Assembly (NCBI GenBank): GCA_041879295.1
Contig: CP047152.1
Coordinates: 2,919,501 to 2,983,500, forward strand
Length of the DNA: 64,000 nt
Direction of reading: 5' to 3'
Origin: Pseudomonas putida
Lineage (GTDB): Bacteria; Pseudomonadota; Gammaproteobacteria; Pseudomonadales; Pseudomonadaceae
Below are positions 48,429-57,415 of this stretch, piece after piece. The translations under genes were made by a program, and so were the position numbers. The notes below the pieces were generated by a model that had not been told where the DNA came from, did not search any database, and was given only the letters and a program-made list of their open reading frames with translations. Each line of letters starts with the position of its first letter. Within the stretch, counting starts at the first letter, position 1.

Positions 48429-49850
48429 TCAATAAGCCTGCTTACCCGTAAAGGCATTAAGCGTGCGCACCAGAATCACAAAGTCCAGCCACAACGACCA
48501 GTTGTTGATGTACTCGATGTCCGAGTCGACCCGCTGGATCATTTGCTCGATATCCTTGGTTTCCCCCCTGAACCCGCGCACCTGCGCCAAACCTGTCATG
48601 CCTGGCTTGATATTGTGGCGGGCAAAGTAGTCAACGATATCCTGCGAATACAAGGTGTCATGTTGCAGGGCGTGTGGCCGCGGCCCTACCAGGGACATTT
48701 CACCGGTCAGCACGTTGAACAATTGTGGCAGTTCATCAAGGCTTGTACGCCGGATAAAGGCACCGACCCGGGTCAGCCGTGGGTCATTCTTCTGCGCCTG
48801 TTTGACCACGCCCTCTTCCGGTTGGTGAACATGCATACTGCGAAACTTCCAGATACGGAACGATTCGCCTGTCCAGCCGGTACGTTCCTGGCGGAAGAAC
48901 ACCGGCCCGCGGCTATCGATCTTGATGGCCAGCGCAACAGCCAGCAATACAGGTGATGCAAACAGCAAAATCAACGCGGCCAGCACCCGGTCCTCAAGGT
49001 TTTTCAAGAACAGGCTCATGCCCGTCAAGGGTGTCTCCGACAAGGTCAGCACCGGAATGCCGGCAATTTCCCGCACGCTGTGGTTGATCAGGCGCAACGA
49101 GAAGATATCCGGCACCCAGTTCACCGCAATGCACTTGTCGAGCAACTTGAAATACACGTCGTTGATGACCTCGGAGCCACCCAGTGGCGTCACCAGGTAC
49201 ACCGTACGAATGCCGTGTTGGGCCACCAGCTCGTCGAGGTCGCCAATATGCCCCAGCACTGGCAGGCGCTGCTTGCCCTCGGCACTCTCCAACCCCTGCC
49301 CATCGCCTTTGTCGAGCAGCACGCAGCCCAGCACCCGCTCGCCAAACCATGGGTTGTTGCTGATTTTCTGATACAGGAAATTGGCCAGGTCACCGTTGCC
49401 GATGATCAGGGCATTGTCCAGGCGCGCATGCGCGCTAAAGCGTTTTTGCAGTTCGCGCACGGCAAAATGCAAGAATAACTGGGCGACATAACCAATGACG
49501 AACAGTTGCACCACCAATAGCCGTGAATAGGTTTCGCTCTGTTTGGTCAGGAACGCCATGACCACCAGGAAGCAAAATGTTGCCGACCAGGCCTTGAACA
49601 GGCGGAACGCCTTGATCGACAACCCGACGTTGGTGCGGTAGATCGCGTAATGATCATAAATGACTGCCAGTGCACCAATCAGCAACAGCAGCATGATCAC
49701 GTAATCGGATGTGATGTAGCCGAACTGGTCGTAGATCAGGTACCAGGCAATACCGGTGACGGCAATACCATCGAGGCCGGCCTGGATGGCGTTACTGACA
49801 CTGCTTCTTCTCTGGAGTAAGGAACGACTGCTTCTGGGTTCGAAAACCAT
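48429..49850 (-). CDS. Undecaprenyl-phosphate sugar phosphotransferase (WcaJ-type)
   Basis: A 473-residue initiating enzyme that links the first sugar phosphate (glucose or galactose type) to undecaprenyl phosphate. The N-terminal half has four membrane helices and a CoA-binding-like domain ([14 protein letters not shown]). The C-terminal catalytic domain is preceded by a membrane helix and has [32 protein letters not shown] and SLVGPRPHA. The start at 49850 has GAGGT 7 nt upstream. It is the last gene of the minus-strand EPS series, separated from the GT26 gene by 177 nt, so it may have its own promoter. Confidence 0.94.
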   Translation of the reverse strand: MVFEPRSSRSLLQRRSSVSNAIQAGLDGIAVTGIAWYLIYDQFGYITSDYVIMLLLLIGALAVIYDHYAIYRTNVGLSIKAFRLFKAWSATFCFLVVMAFLTKQSETYSRLLVVQLFVIGYVAQLFLHFAVRELQKRFSAHARLDNALIIGNGDLANFLYQKISNNPWFGERVLGCVLLDKGDGQGLESAEGKQRLPVLGHIGDLDELVAQHGIRTVYLVTPLGGSEVINDVYFKLLDKCIAVNWVPDIFSLRLINHSVREIAGIPVLTLSETPLTGMSLFLKNLEDRVLAALILLFASPVLLAVALAIKIDSRGPVFFRQERTGWTGESFRIWKFRSMHVHQPEEGVVKQAQKNDPRLTRVGAFIRRTSLDELPQLFNVLTGEMSLVGPRPHALQHDTLYSQDIVDYFARHNIKPGMTGLAQVRGFRGETKDIEQMIQRVDSDIEYINNWSLWLDFVILVRTLNAFTGKQAY

Positions 49851-50027
49851 TTCAGACCTCATCAAGATGAGCGTAGCAAGTGCCTTCCATCAAACAGCGA
49901 GCCTTGAAAACAGACTTAAGCAAAAACCGTGCAGCAGGCGCGTGGCGCCCTCAAGCGATTGATATCACTGTAGCAGCCACCCGCTGCTGGCGTACCCGGA
50001 ATCACCGCTTTTGCAATTTTTGGCCGT

Positions 50028-50780
50028 TCATAGGGCCCGCCTGGCCGAAACCGCTGACCGCCGGTACAGCAGGGTGCGCAACAGGAATAGCGGATTGCCC
50101 ACCACATAACGCATGAACAGGCGCTTGGGCTCGCGCAGCAGGCGGTACAGCCATTCGCCCCCCAAACGCCGCAGCCATTCGGGGGCACGGCTGACCTTGC
50201 CGCCGAGAAAGTCCAGGATCGCCCCTCCGCACACGATCAGGCATGGCACGCCAATGGCTGCCAATTTTGCCGCCACCGCTTCCTGCTTGGGCATGCCCAT
50301 GCCCAGTACAATCAGCTCGGGTTGCTCCCTGCGGGCCAATTGTAAGTAGGTTTCTACGCTGGCAAAGCCATCGTGAACGGACACTGGCACAATGCCGAAC
50401 TCGGCTTTACAGCGCTGCGCGGCCTGGTCCAGGTAGGGTTGCCGGGTGCCCCAGAAGGCGACTTTACGCCCTCGGTAAGTAGCCATGAGCCTGGGAATGA
50501 AGTCAGTGCCATTCATGTTGAGCCCGGGTTCCAGGCCCAGACCGCGATACAGGATCGCCATGCCGGCACCATCGCGCAGCAGCACATCTGCGGCCGACAG
50601 TGCCTGGCAGTAGCCACCATCGCGCACCACCAGGTTCATGGCATGGGCATTGACGAAGCCCAGCACGGTGCCCGTATCCGGTGTAGCCAGGCGATCGAGC
50701 AGGTGCTGCACTGCGGCGGCGTCAGCGATCACTTCCATCTGGTCGATCACGCGCTTCCAGCGATTCTGCCACTGAGCCAT
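50028..50780 (-). CDS. WecB/TagA/CpsF glycosyltransferase (GT26)
   Basis: A 250-residue GT26 transferase, typically adding N-acetylmannosamine(-uronate) or glucose as the second sugar on the lipid carrier. VNAHAMNLVVRDGGYCQAL and LLRDGAGMAI carry the conserved Asp motif, and VVLGMGMPKQE appears as IVLGMGMPKQEAVAAKL. The C-terminal basic/amphipathic tail (LYRLLREPKRLFMRYVVGN) is the membrane-docking segment. Its start overlaps the preceding gene's stop in TGATG. Confidence 0.93.
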   Translation of the reverse strand: MAQWQNRWKRVIDQMEVIADAAAVQHLLDRLATPDTGTVLGFVNAHAMNLVVRDGGYCQALSAADVLLRDGAGMAILYRGLGLEPGLNMNGTDFIPRLMATYRGRKVAFWGTRQPYLDQAAQRCKAEFGIVPVSVHDGFASVETYLQLARREQPELIVLGMGMPKQEAVAAKLAAIGVPCLIVCGGAILDFLGGKVSRAPEWLRRLGGEWLYRLLREPKRLFMRYVVGNPLFLLRTLLYRRSAVSARRAL

Positions 50781-51967
50781 CAGTCGTCATCCCGTTTTGA
50801 ACGCACCCATTCAACCTGGCGCTTGATCAGGAAGCTCAGGTACAAGGGAATCTTCCTGGCCGCGTAAAACGGCGCGTACAGCAACACCGAGAACGGTATC
50901 ACTTCACGACAGAAGCGCGCCCAGGCCAACACCACGGCAAAGGCCAGCAAGGCCAAACCGGTAAAGGCGAGCCGCGCGGGCACCGCCAGGCCGAACAGCA
51001 GGTACGCCAGCCAGGTCACCAGATTAAGCCCGAGCAAGGCCAGCACCAGCAACGCCAGGGGTGGCACCAGCAAGTCCAGGGTCAAGGCCGCCAGGCTAGC
51101 ATTGCGCTGGGTGATTGCAGCCATCGCCCGTTTGGGTGCATCGGCGAGCATCAAGCCCAGATGGCCATGCTCCCAGCGGGTGCGCTGGCTGTTGAGGCCC
51201 TGCTCGCTGAGCGGGAACTGGCTAGTGACAAGTGCCTCGGGGCAGAAAGCAGGAGGCTTACCCTGCTGGCAAAGGTCCAAGCCCAGCTTCACATCCTCGA
51301 CCAGATGACCATTGGCCAGGTTGATCAGGCTCAGATCGTTCCAAGCGAACGCCATGCCCGCGCCCATCAGCTGGCATGGCAGGCCCAAGCGCGCCCAACC
51401 GCGCGGCCGCACCAGGTTCTTGACCCGCCAGGCAAACTCGGCAACCTGCACCTTCAACCCGGCACCTGCAGGTGCACGCATCAGGTACAGCGACTGTACC
51501 GGGCGGGCAAGTTCGTGGCAGCGGCGCGCCAGGCAGTCAATCGCCCCTTCGCCTACCTGACAGTCGGCATCCACCACAATTACAACCTCGGGCGGTCGTT
51601 GAGCCAGGTGGCGCACGCCGAAGTCCAATGCATACCCTTTGCCGCGCAACCGCGTATCGTGGCGCTCTACCACTTCGGCACCAGCCTCGTGTGCCAACTG
51701 GGCCGTGTCGTCAGAGCAGTTGTCCGCCACTACCAGCAAGCGATCGCCGTCCAGCAGTTGCGGCGTAACGCTGGCCAGCATCGCACGAATGACCAACGCC
51801 TCATCGTGGGCGGGCACCAACACCGCCACTCGCGGGCGCTCACCAATGCCGTTGGGCCTCGCCCGCGCTGGCAGGCACGCCAACAACACTTGCAGCACCA
51901 GGACCAACACCGGTACCAGGACGATGATCGCCAACAGGCCCAGTAACCAACCCAATACACTTATCAT
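50780..51967 (-). CDS. Membrane glycosyltransferase family 2
   Basis: A 395-residue processive-type GT2 enzyme. One N-terminal helix (LLGLLAIIVLVPVLVLVLQV) precedes the catalytic domain, with VLVPAHDEALVIR, VADNCSDDT, the DxD-like VVDADCQVG and the acceptor motif QRTRWEHGHLG (Q-x-x-R-W); three to four helices follow. The pattern resembles cellulose-synthase-like transferases, but it is short. It overlaps the upstream GT4 stop by ATGA, so the two are co-translated. Confidence 0.92.
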   Translation of the reverse strand: MISVLGWLLGLLAIIVLVPVLVLVLQVLLACLPARARPNGIGERPRVAVLVPAHDEALVIRAMLASVTPQLLDGDRLLVVADNCSDDTAQLAHEAGAEVVERHDTRLRGKGYALDFGVRHLAQRPPEVVIVVDADCQVGEGAIDCLARRCHELARPVQSLYLMRAPAGAGLKVQVAEFAWRVKNLVRPRGWARLGLPCQLMGAGMAFAWNDLSLINLANGHLVEDVKLGLDLCQQGKPPAFCPEALVTSQFPLSEQGLNSQRTRWEHGHLGLMLADAPKRAMAAITQRNASLAALTLDLLVPPLALLVLALLGLNLVTWLAYLLFGLAVPARLAFTGLALLAFAVVLAWARFCREVIPFSVLLYAPFYAARKIPLYLSFLIKRQVEWVRSKRDDD

Positions 51968-53166
51968 GCGTATGCCTTGAAATAGCCGGCCAGCCTGGCC
52001 GCCTCGGTGTCGATGTCATGCCGTTGCACTACACGCTGGTAGGCCACCTCGCCCATGTGCTGCAGTGCCTCGGTCGGTTGCGCCAGGCAGTCGGCCATGG
52101 CTGTTGCCAGCTCGTCAACGGCACCGGCAGGGAACAGCCAGCCGTTCTCGCCAGGCCGCACCAGCTCGGGGATACCCGCTACATAGGTGGTCAGCACTGG
52201 CCTGCGCAAGGCCATGGCCTCCATGATGACCACTGGCAAGCCCTCGGCAAAACTGGGTAGCACCAGCGCGCGGGCGGCCAGAATTTCCTTGCGTACCTGC
52301 GCACTGCTGATCCAGCCGGTGATATGCACTTGCTGCTGCAAGCCGTGCCGGGCAATCAAGGCCTCGATTTGCTCGCGCATTTCACCGTCACCCGCCAGCA
52401 CCAGCTCGAAGGCGATCGATTGGGCAGCGAGACAGCGCGCCGCTTCCAGCAACAGCAGCTGGCCCTTCTGCTCGCACAGGCGCCCGACACACACCAGCCG
52501 TGGCGCCGGCGGCACATTGACCGGCGCCACCTCATGAAACCCACGCTCCAGGCCACAATGCACCACCTTCACCTTGCCCCAGTGCTCGTGCGCCACCCAA
52601 CGGTACAGCTGGCTGCGCCCGTACGAGCTCACCGCCGCGACAAAGGCGGCGCGCCGCACCTTCTCACCCAGATGCAGAAACTGTGGTTTGTCGAATTCTT
52701 CGGGGCCGTGCACGGTAAAGCTGTATGCCGGCCCGCCCAGGACGTTGGCCAGCATGACCACCTCAGTAGAGTTGGTGCCGAAATGCGCGTGCACATGGGT
52801 CGCATCCCCTGCCAGCAACCACTGCAGCACTTGGCAGGCCTCGGCCAGGTAGACCAGATGATAGGGCCAGGCACGGTCGGCCCGCAGACCAAGGCGCATG
52901 GCCAGCCACAGCGCCTGGAAAAACCGCCGCGGCTGCGTACGCAGTACCTGCCACGTCGGTGCGAATAGCCCCTTGAGCCCACCTTGCAATACGTAGCGGG
53001 TCTTGCCCCGTTCGGTTGCGTCCTCGGCATCCTGCACCTCGGCGTCCCACCCACGCAGGGCTATACGTTGTACCTCAACCCCCTGACGCTCCAGCGCCAG
53101 AATTTCGCGACGGATGAAACTGTGGCTGACTTTCGGGTACTGATTGATGAAGTAAGCAATGCGCAT
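51964..53166 (-). CDS. Glycosyltransferase family 4
   Basis: A 400-residue GT-B enzyme beginning MRIAYFINQYPKVSHSFIRR, an opening seen in colanic-acid-type transferases. HVHAHFGTNSTE lies in the N-terminal acceptor domain; the donor domain has LVCVGRLCEQKGQLLLLEA and the E-x7-E motif in EGLPVVIMEAMALRRPV. The start at 53166 was preferred over an upstream frame extension because it begins at the conserved residues. It is 49 nt behind the VirK-like gene. Confidence 0.93.
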   Translation of the reverse strand: MRIAYFINQYPKVSHSFIRREILALERQGVEVQRIALRGWDAEVQDAEDATERGKTRYVLQGGLKGLFAPTWQVLRTQPRRFFQALWLAMRLGLRADRAWPYHLVYLAEACQVLQWLLAGDATHVHAHFGTNSTEVVMLANVLGGPAYSFTVHGPEEFDKPQFLHLGEKVRRAAFVAAVSSYGRSQLYRWVAHEHWGKVKVVHCGLERGFHEVAPVNVPPAPRLVCVGRLCEQKGQLLLLEAARCLAAQSIAFELVLAGDGEMREQIEALIARHGLQQQVHITGWISSAQVRKEILAARALVLPSFAEGLPVVIMEAMALRRPVLTTYVAGIPELVRPGENGWLFPAGAVDELATAMADCLAQPTEALQHMGEVAYQRVVQRHDIDTEAARLAGYFKAYA

Positions 53167-53215
53167 ACGAATCCAGATCCAAACCCGCTTGATGACCAAC
53201 CTTCCCTGGCAACCT

Positions 53216-54220
53216 TCACTTCAGGCTGTCGACTACGGGCGGTCCGTCTACTGCCGATGCACTCACAGCAAATGCATCCCCCTGTTTTCCTTGTAGTCCA
53301 AGGTTGTGATTGCTGCTTGGCAATGCTGCCTGCAAACGGGTGAAAACATCGTCAAGCAATGCCTGGCGGCGGCGGTACATCGCCCGTTTTTTGGCCGGGA
53401 TGTCGGCTTCCGCCCGTTGTGCCGGCGCTAACGGGAGGGTAAAAAAATCCTCACGGTCAGACGCTATGGCGCCGTGTTCTTGCCAGATAACGTCGTAGTT
53501 GGCCGCCAGGTCCTGGCCCTTGTCGTTGCCAAAATAGGGATGGCGATGGTGCCGGCAGGCGTCGCTGACGGCATACAGTTGCGTTACACCCAGGGTTCTG
53601 CCCAGGCATTTCAACGCTTCGAGCAACAGGCTGCGTGGCCGCAGCCCTTCGAAGTCCTTGGTCAGGTCACGGTAGATGGCCAGCGAGGTTTCGCTGTCGA
53701 TACCTTTGTGGATGCCCTGCACCGCACCGATGAACAGGCAGGTCTCACCCTGGCTGCGGCCCAGGGTGAAGGCCAGGGATGCCACACGCAGGTCGGCCTG
53801 GAACAGGTTCAACACCAGCTCGCCTTCGCGCTTGAACCAGATTGGCCGATCCAGAACCAGGCAGCAGCCCGGCGAATGGCTGGACAGGTCACACAGCCTC
53901 AGGTTTTCGTCGCGTCCCAGCAGCAGCAACGCCGGGAACTGCCCAGCCACCCGTTCAAAGTGTGAAGCCACCACATCCAGACGCTGTGGCGCCTCCCAGC
54001 ATCGGCTGATGTAAGGCCATTGCACGACACCGATACAATCCACACCCAGCCGCTGCAAACCATGCGGGCCCAGCGCCGCCGTCATGCGCTGCATGAACCC
54101 GTTCAGCTCAGGCCACTGCCTGGCGATCTGCCGTGCCAACTTGTACTTGTTGTGCAACGCCCGCAACGAGTAACCCGGTTGCAAGGTAAACACGCTTTTC
54201 ACGAGGGTGCCGAGCATCAT
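53216..54220 (-). CDS. VirK/YbjX family protein (DUF535)
   Basis: A 334-residue member of DUF535, known from Shigella VirK and Salmonella YbjX/SomA, where it affects envelope properties and peptide resistance. Recognisable parts are LRALHNKYKLARQI at the N-terminus, DLSSHSPGC, LFIGAVQGIHKG and VSDACRHHRHPYFG, the last being the family's best-kept block. No catalytic function is established. It is embedded between EPS transferase genes, 9 nt after a GT2 gene, so a role in EPS assembly or acyl transfer is a reasonable guess. Confidence 0.9.
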   Translation of the reverse strand: MMLGTLVKSVFTLQPGYSLRALHNKYKLARQIARQWPELNGFMQRMTAALGPHGLQRLGVDCIGVVQWPYISRCWEAPQRLDVVASHFERVAGQFPALLLLGRDENLRLCDLSSHSPGCCLVLDRPIWFKREGELVLNLFQADLRVASLAFTLGRSQGETCLFIGAVQGIHKGIDSETSLAIYRDLTKDFEGLRPRSLLLEALKCLGRTLGVTQLYAVSDACRHHRHPYFGNDKGQDLAANYDVIWQEHGAIASDREDFFTLPLAPAQRAEADIPAKKRAMYRRRQALLDDVFTRLQAALPSSNHNLGLQGKQGDAFAVSASAVDGPPVVDSLK

Positions 54221-54229
54221 GGGTTTCTC

Positions 54230-55207
54230 TCACTTATACTCGATCAAAGCCGATTTGCCAGCCGCAAGGCGGTGGCGCAGGAACTTCAGCTGGCCGAGCA
54301 TTTCCGGGAATTTGCCCAACACAAGAAACACAGCCTGCAGCCAGTTCTCGCGCGTCGACTTGCTGCCGCGGCGAGCCAGGCGCAAGGCCTGCAATGGGTA
54401 GATCAACAGCAAGAGCAAGCCCCAGCCGCCCAGCAGCAGGCAGGCCAGCGCGATCACCAAGGGTATGCCCAGGCCCCACAACCAGGCCCGACGTGACTCA
54501 CGCAGCCAATGCCGCTCGGGTGGCTGGCCATGCAGGTAGGCGCCCTCGGCATAGGCATGCCCAGCGCGCAGGCTACGCCGCCACCATTGGCTGAAACGGG
54601 TCATGCCGGCATCGTGCAGGGTCATCTCGGCAGCCAGTCGCCAGACTTTCCAGCCGTTGGCCCGTAAACGCACGCACAGTTCGGGCTCTTCTCCGGCTAT
54701 CAGGTCAGGGCGGAAGCCACCCACAGCAGCAAAGGCGTCTGCCCGCATCAGTGCATCGCCGCCACAGGCCTTGGCCTCACCGACCGGGGTATCCCACTCC
54801 AGGTCGCACAGCAAGTTGTACACCGAACGCTGCGGGAAGCGCTCACGCCGGCGACCACACACCACTGCCACGGCGGGGTGCTGCTCAAGAAAAGCCTGCG
54901 CAGTTGCCAGCCAGGTGGCATTCACCTCGCAGTCGCCATCGACGAACTGTACCAGTTGCATCGATGGCAACAGGCGCTGCAAGGCGGCAAAACCTTCATT
55001 GCGGGCGCGTGCGGCAGTGAACGGGATACCCATGTCCAGCGCCAGCACGTCCACGCCAAGGTTGGCGGCCAACTGCAGCGAACCATCGGTGGAACCCGAG
55101 TCGACGTACATGACTTTGTCCGCCCCGTGCGCCAGCGAACAAAGGCAGCGCTCGAGACGCTGGCCTTCATTGCGGCCGATCACCACCACGCCGATCACCG
55201 TTGCCAT
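54230..55207 (-). CDS. Glycosyltransferase family 2
   Basis: A 325-residue GT-A transferase. It has VVVIGRNEGQRLERCLCSL, VDSGSTDGS and the DxD-equivalent QFVDGDCEV; ACGGDALMRADAF and GEEPELCVRLRANGW follow, and two C-terminal helices lie near residues 240-275. The start is ambiguous. GTG at 55216 overlaps the preceding stop codon as GTGA, while the ATG at 55207 has GAGG just upstream and was chosen. The sugar is unknown. Confidence 0.91.
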   Translation of the reverse strand: MATVIGVVVIGRNEGQRLERCLCSLAHGADKVMYVDSGSTDGSLQLAANLGVDVLALDMGIPFTAARARNEGFAALQRLLPSMQLVQFVDGDCEVNATWLATAQAFLEQHPAVAVVCGRRRERFPQRSVYNLLCDLEWDTPVGEAKACGGDALMRADAFAAVGGFRPDLIAGEEPELCVRLRANGWKVWRLAAEMTLHDAGMTRFSQWWRRSLRAGHAYAEGAYLHGQPPERHWLRESRRAWLWGLGIPLVIALACLLLGGWGLLLLLIYPLQALRLARRGSKSTRENWLQAVFLVLGKFPEMLGQLKFLRHRLAAGKSALIEYK

Positions 55208-55212
55208 AGGCC

Positions 55213-55737
55213 TCACTCGACCGATGCCGTGGCGGCCGCTTGCCGGGCCTTGATGATGGCCGGCACCCCCACTGCCAGTGAGTTGTCAGGTACATCTACC
55301 AGCACGACGGCATTGGCGCCGATGATCACGTTGTTGCCGATGCGAATACTGCCCAGCACCTTGGCCCCGGTGCCGATGTCGACGTTATTGCCGAACACCG
55401 GGGCAATCGGCTCGTCGACATTCTTCAGGCCCACCACCACGCCGTTGCGGATACGGCAGTCATCGCCGAAGCGGGCATAACCGCTGACAACAATGCCGCC
55501 GAAATGATCGATGACGAAGTTGCGCCCGATCACCACCTCGCAAGGCAGTTCGATACCGGTGATGATCTGGACGAATTTGAACAGCACCTTGTAGATGAGC
55601 GAACACAGTTTGCGCAACAGTGCCGGGCGCAACGTATAACGCCAGCGGCCAAAGCGGTACACCAGCAATACCCAGAAGCCCTGGGCGCCCCAGTCCCCGC
55701 CATGGGCCCTCAGGTCGGCGCGAATATTCTCGAACAT
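55213..55737 (-). CDS. Serine acetyltransferase-like hexapeptide acyltransferase
   Basis: A 174-residue left-handed beta-helix enzyme similar to CysE-type transferases in EPS clusters. MFENIRADLRAHGG is the typical opening, and the repeats include CEVVIGRNFVIDHFGG (with the catalytic His), VFGNNVDIGTGAKVLG and IGNNVIIGANAVV. In such clusters these proteins acetylate a sugar. The start at 55737 has GGTGGAG in front. It is 8 nt behind a GT2 gene. Confidence 0.92.
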   Translation of the reverse strand: MFENIRADLRAHGGDWGAQGFWVLLVYRFGRWRYTLRPALLRKLCSLIYKVLFKFVQIITGIELPCEVVIGRNFVIDHFGGIVVSGYARFGDDCRIRNGVVVGLKNVDEPIAPVFGNNVDIGTGAKVLGSIRIGNNVIIGANAVVLVDVPDNSLAVGVPAIIKARQAAATASVE

Positions 55738-55745
55738 GGCTCCAC

Positions 55746-56702
55746 CTACCTTGTTGGTTGGCTGGCGTACCGGGTCTTGAACAGCAATGACCAGGTTGCC
55801 CGGCAATGACGCCAGCAGGCCTGAATGGCGCCCCAGCCGCGTCGTTTCAACAGCGCCTTGAGTGCCAGCACCAGGTCGCCCAGCGTGACCAGCAGCATGT
55901 GCAGGGCCAGCCCCGTCACGCCATGATGCTTGCGGAAGTACAGCAACTCGCTTTCGATCTGGTAGGACGAGATCTGCCGGCTGGCAGCCTCCAGTTCCGC
56001 CACCGACTTGGAGCTTTCGCCACCGATATGCACCACCGTGGTATGCGGGTAAAACACCACTTTCCAGCCCGCTTCCTTCACCCGCTTGCAGTGGTCCACC
56101 TCTTCGTAATAAAGGAAGTAGCGCGGGTCGAACAACCCCACCTTGTCGAGCACTTCGCGGCGCACCAGGTAGAAGCAGCCAGGCAACCAGTCACACTCGC
56201 GCACCGAGGCGTGGTCCCAGTTCATTTCGTCGACCATCTTCAGCCCTGGGAAGAACCGCCCCAGCCCGGTACGCCCGACGAACACATTGAGCGGCGTGGG
56301 GAAGTAGCGGCAACTGGGCTGCAGGTCACCATCGCGCCCCTCCAGGCGCACCCCCAGTACGCCGCACTCTGGGTGGGCCTCCATGTAGTCGAGTGTTTTT
56401 TGCAGAGAGTCGGCGGCAACGAAGGCATCGGTATTGAGTAGCAAGGCGTACTTGCCCTTGAGGTGCGCCAACAACTGGTTGTTGGCCCGGCCGAAACCCA
56501 CGTTCTGCTTGTTGCTCAGCAGCAGTGCCTCGGGGCACACCTGGGCCATGCGCTGCACCGAGTCATCGCGCGAGGCATTGTCCACCACCAGGTAACTGGC
56601 CAGCCGCTCGCTGTCGGCCCGGCGCAGTGCATCGAACATTGGCTGCAGCAGTCCAGCGGTATTGAAGTTCACCACCATGACATCCACAGGTTTGCTAGCC
56701 AT
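55746..56702 (-). CDS. Glycosyltransferase family 2, rhamnosyltransferase-like
   Basis: A 318-residue WbbL-type GT2 enzyme. VMVVNFNTAGLLQPMFDAL opens the donor domain, VDNASRDDSV and LLLNTDAFVA give the acidic metal site, and GCFYLVRREVLDKVGLFD and YEEVDHCKRVKEAGWKV lie in the acceptor side. The amphipathic C-terminus probably docks to the membrane. A rhamnose donor is common in this group but unproven. It begins 1 nt after the acyltransferase stop codon. Confidence 0.93.
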   Translation of the reverse strand: MASKPVDVMVVNFNTAGLLQPMFDALRRADSERLASYLVVDNASRDDSVQRMAQVCPEALLLSNKQNVGFGRANNQLLAHLKGKYALLLNTDAFVAADSLQKTLDYMEAHPECGVLGVRLEGRDGDLQPSCRYFPTPLNVFVGRTGLGRFFPGLKMVDEMNWDHASVRECDWLPGCFYLVRREVLDKVGLFDPRYFLYYEEVDHCKRVKEAGWKVVFYPHTTVVHIGGESSKSVAELEAASRQISSYQIESELLYFRKHHGVTGLALHMLLVTLGDLVLALKALLKRRGWGAIQACWRHCRATWSLLFKTRYASQPTR

Positions 56703-56703
56703 T

Positions 56704-57312
56704 TTAGCTGTCCCCGAAGAAATACTGGCGTCTTTGCGCCATCAACAGCGGTTCAACTTCCGGGTCGTAGGCCCCGTTGCGCTGTTTCACCAGGTCGATC
56801 CAAGGGTAAGCTTCGCAACGTGCCTCGACCCGTTGGATCAACTGCTCGGTGGTACAGATGAACACGGCCGGGTTGCCACCATAGACGGTGCCTGGCGGCA
56901 CGTCCTTGGTCACCACCGCCCCTGCGGCCACGATGGATTCAGGCCCGATGGTCACGCGAGGCATCACGATCGCACCATGGCCGATGAAGCAGTTGTCCTT
57001 GATGTCGATGAAACCGACCGAATCCAGGTGCTTGCCATAGCGATGCTCGATCAGCAATACCACCCCGTCATGACCGATCAACGTGCAGTCGGACAAGCCC
57101 ACGCTGTTGCCGATACGTACCAGCGACGGGTCGAGAAACTTGCAGCCTGTATTGACGTAGAAATTGCTGCCGACCGAGTGAAAGTTGCCCCATCGGGCCA
57201 GATAGGCCCCCCATTCAAGACCAGAGGGGTTGCAGAACCTCCTGTAGAATTTGCCCCCTCGCCCGGTTGCATGGGCGTAGTGCGCCACTGCCTTGCGTAT
57301 CCATCCCTTCAT
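56704..57312 (-). CDS. Hexapeptide acyltransferase (WcaF/LbH type)
   Basis: A 202-residue acyltransferase with left-handed beta-helix repeats: NTGCKFLDPSLVRIGNSVGL, IKDNCFIGHGAIVMPRVTIG and PESIVAAGAVVTKDVPPGTV. The last is the signature of CoA-dependent O-acetyltransferases such as WcaB/WcaF and NodL. It would decorate the EPS repeat. The start at 57312 (MKGWIRKAV) was chosen over a longer frame that runs through the intergenic gap. It is 103 nt after the GMC gene. Confidence 0.91.
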   Translation of the reverse strand: MKGWIRKAVAHYAHATGRGGKFYRRFCNPSGLEWGAYLARWGNFHSVGSNFYVNTGCKFLDPSLVRIGNSVGLSDCTLIGHDGVVLLIEHRYGKHLDSVGFIDIKDNCFIGHGAIVMPRVTIGPESIVAAGAVVTKDVPPGTVYGGNPAVFICTTEQLIQRVEARCEAYPWIDLVKQRNGAYDPEVEPLLMAQRRQYFFGDS

Positions 57313-57415
57313 ACTGCCTGGCCTCGCGATCTGAACAATCTGGAGTGTCCTGAGGCGTTCCGGTCTCGTTCTTCTAGGTGCTGACCGCATCGCTCTCACC
57401 CGTGTACAACCTGCA

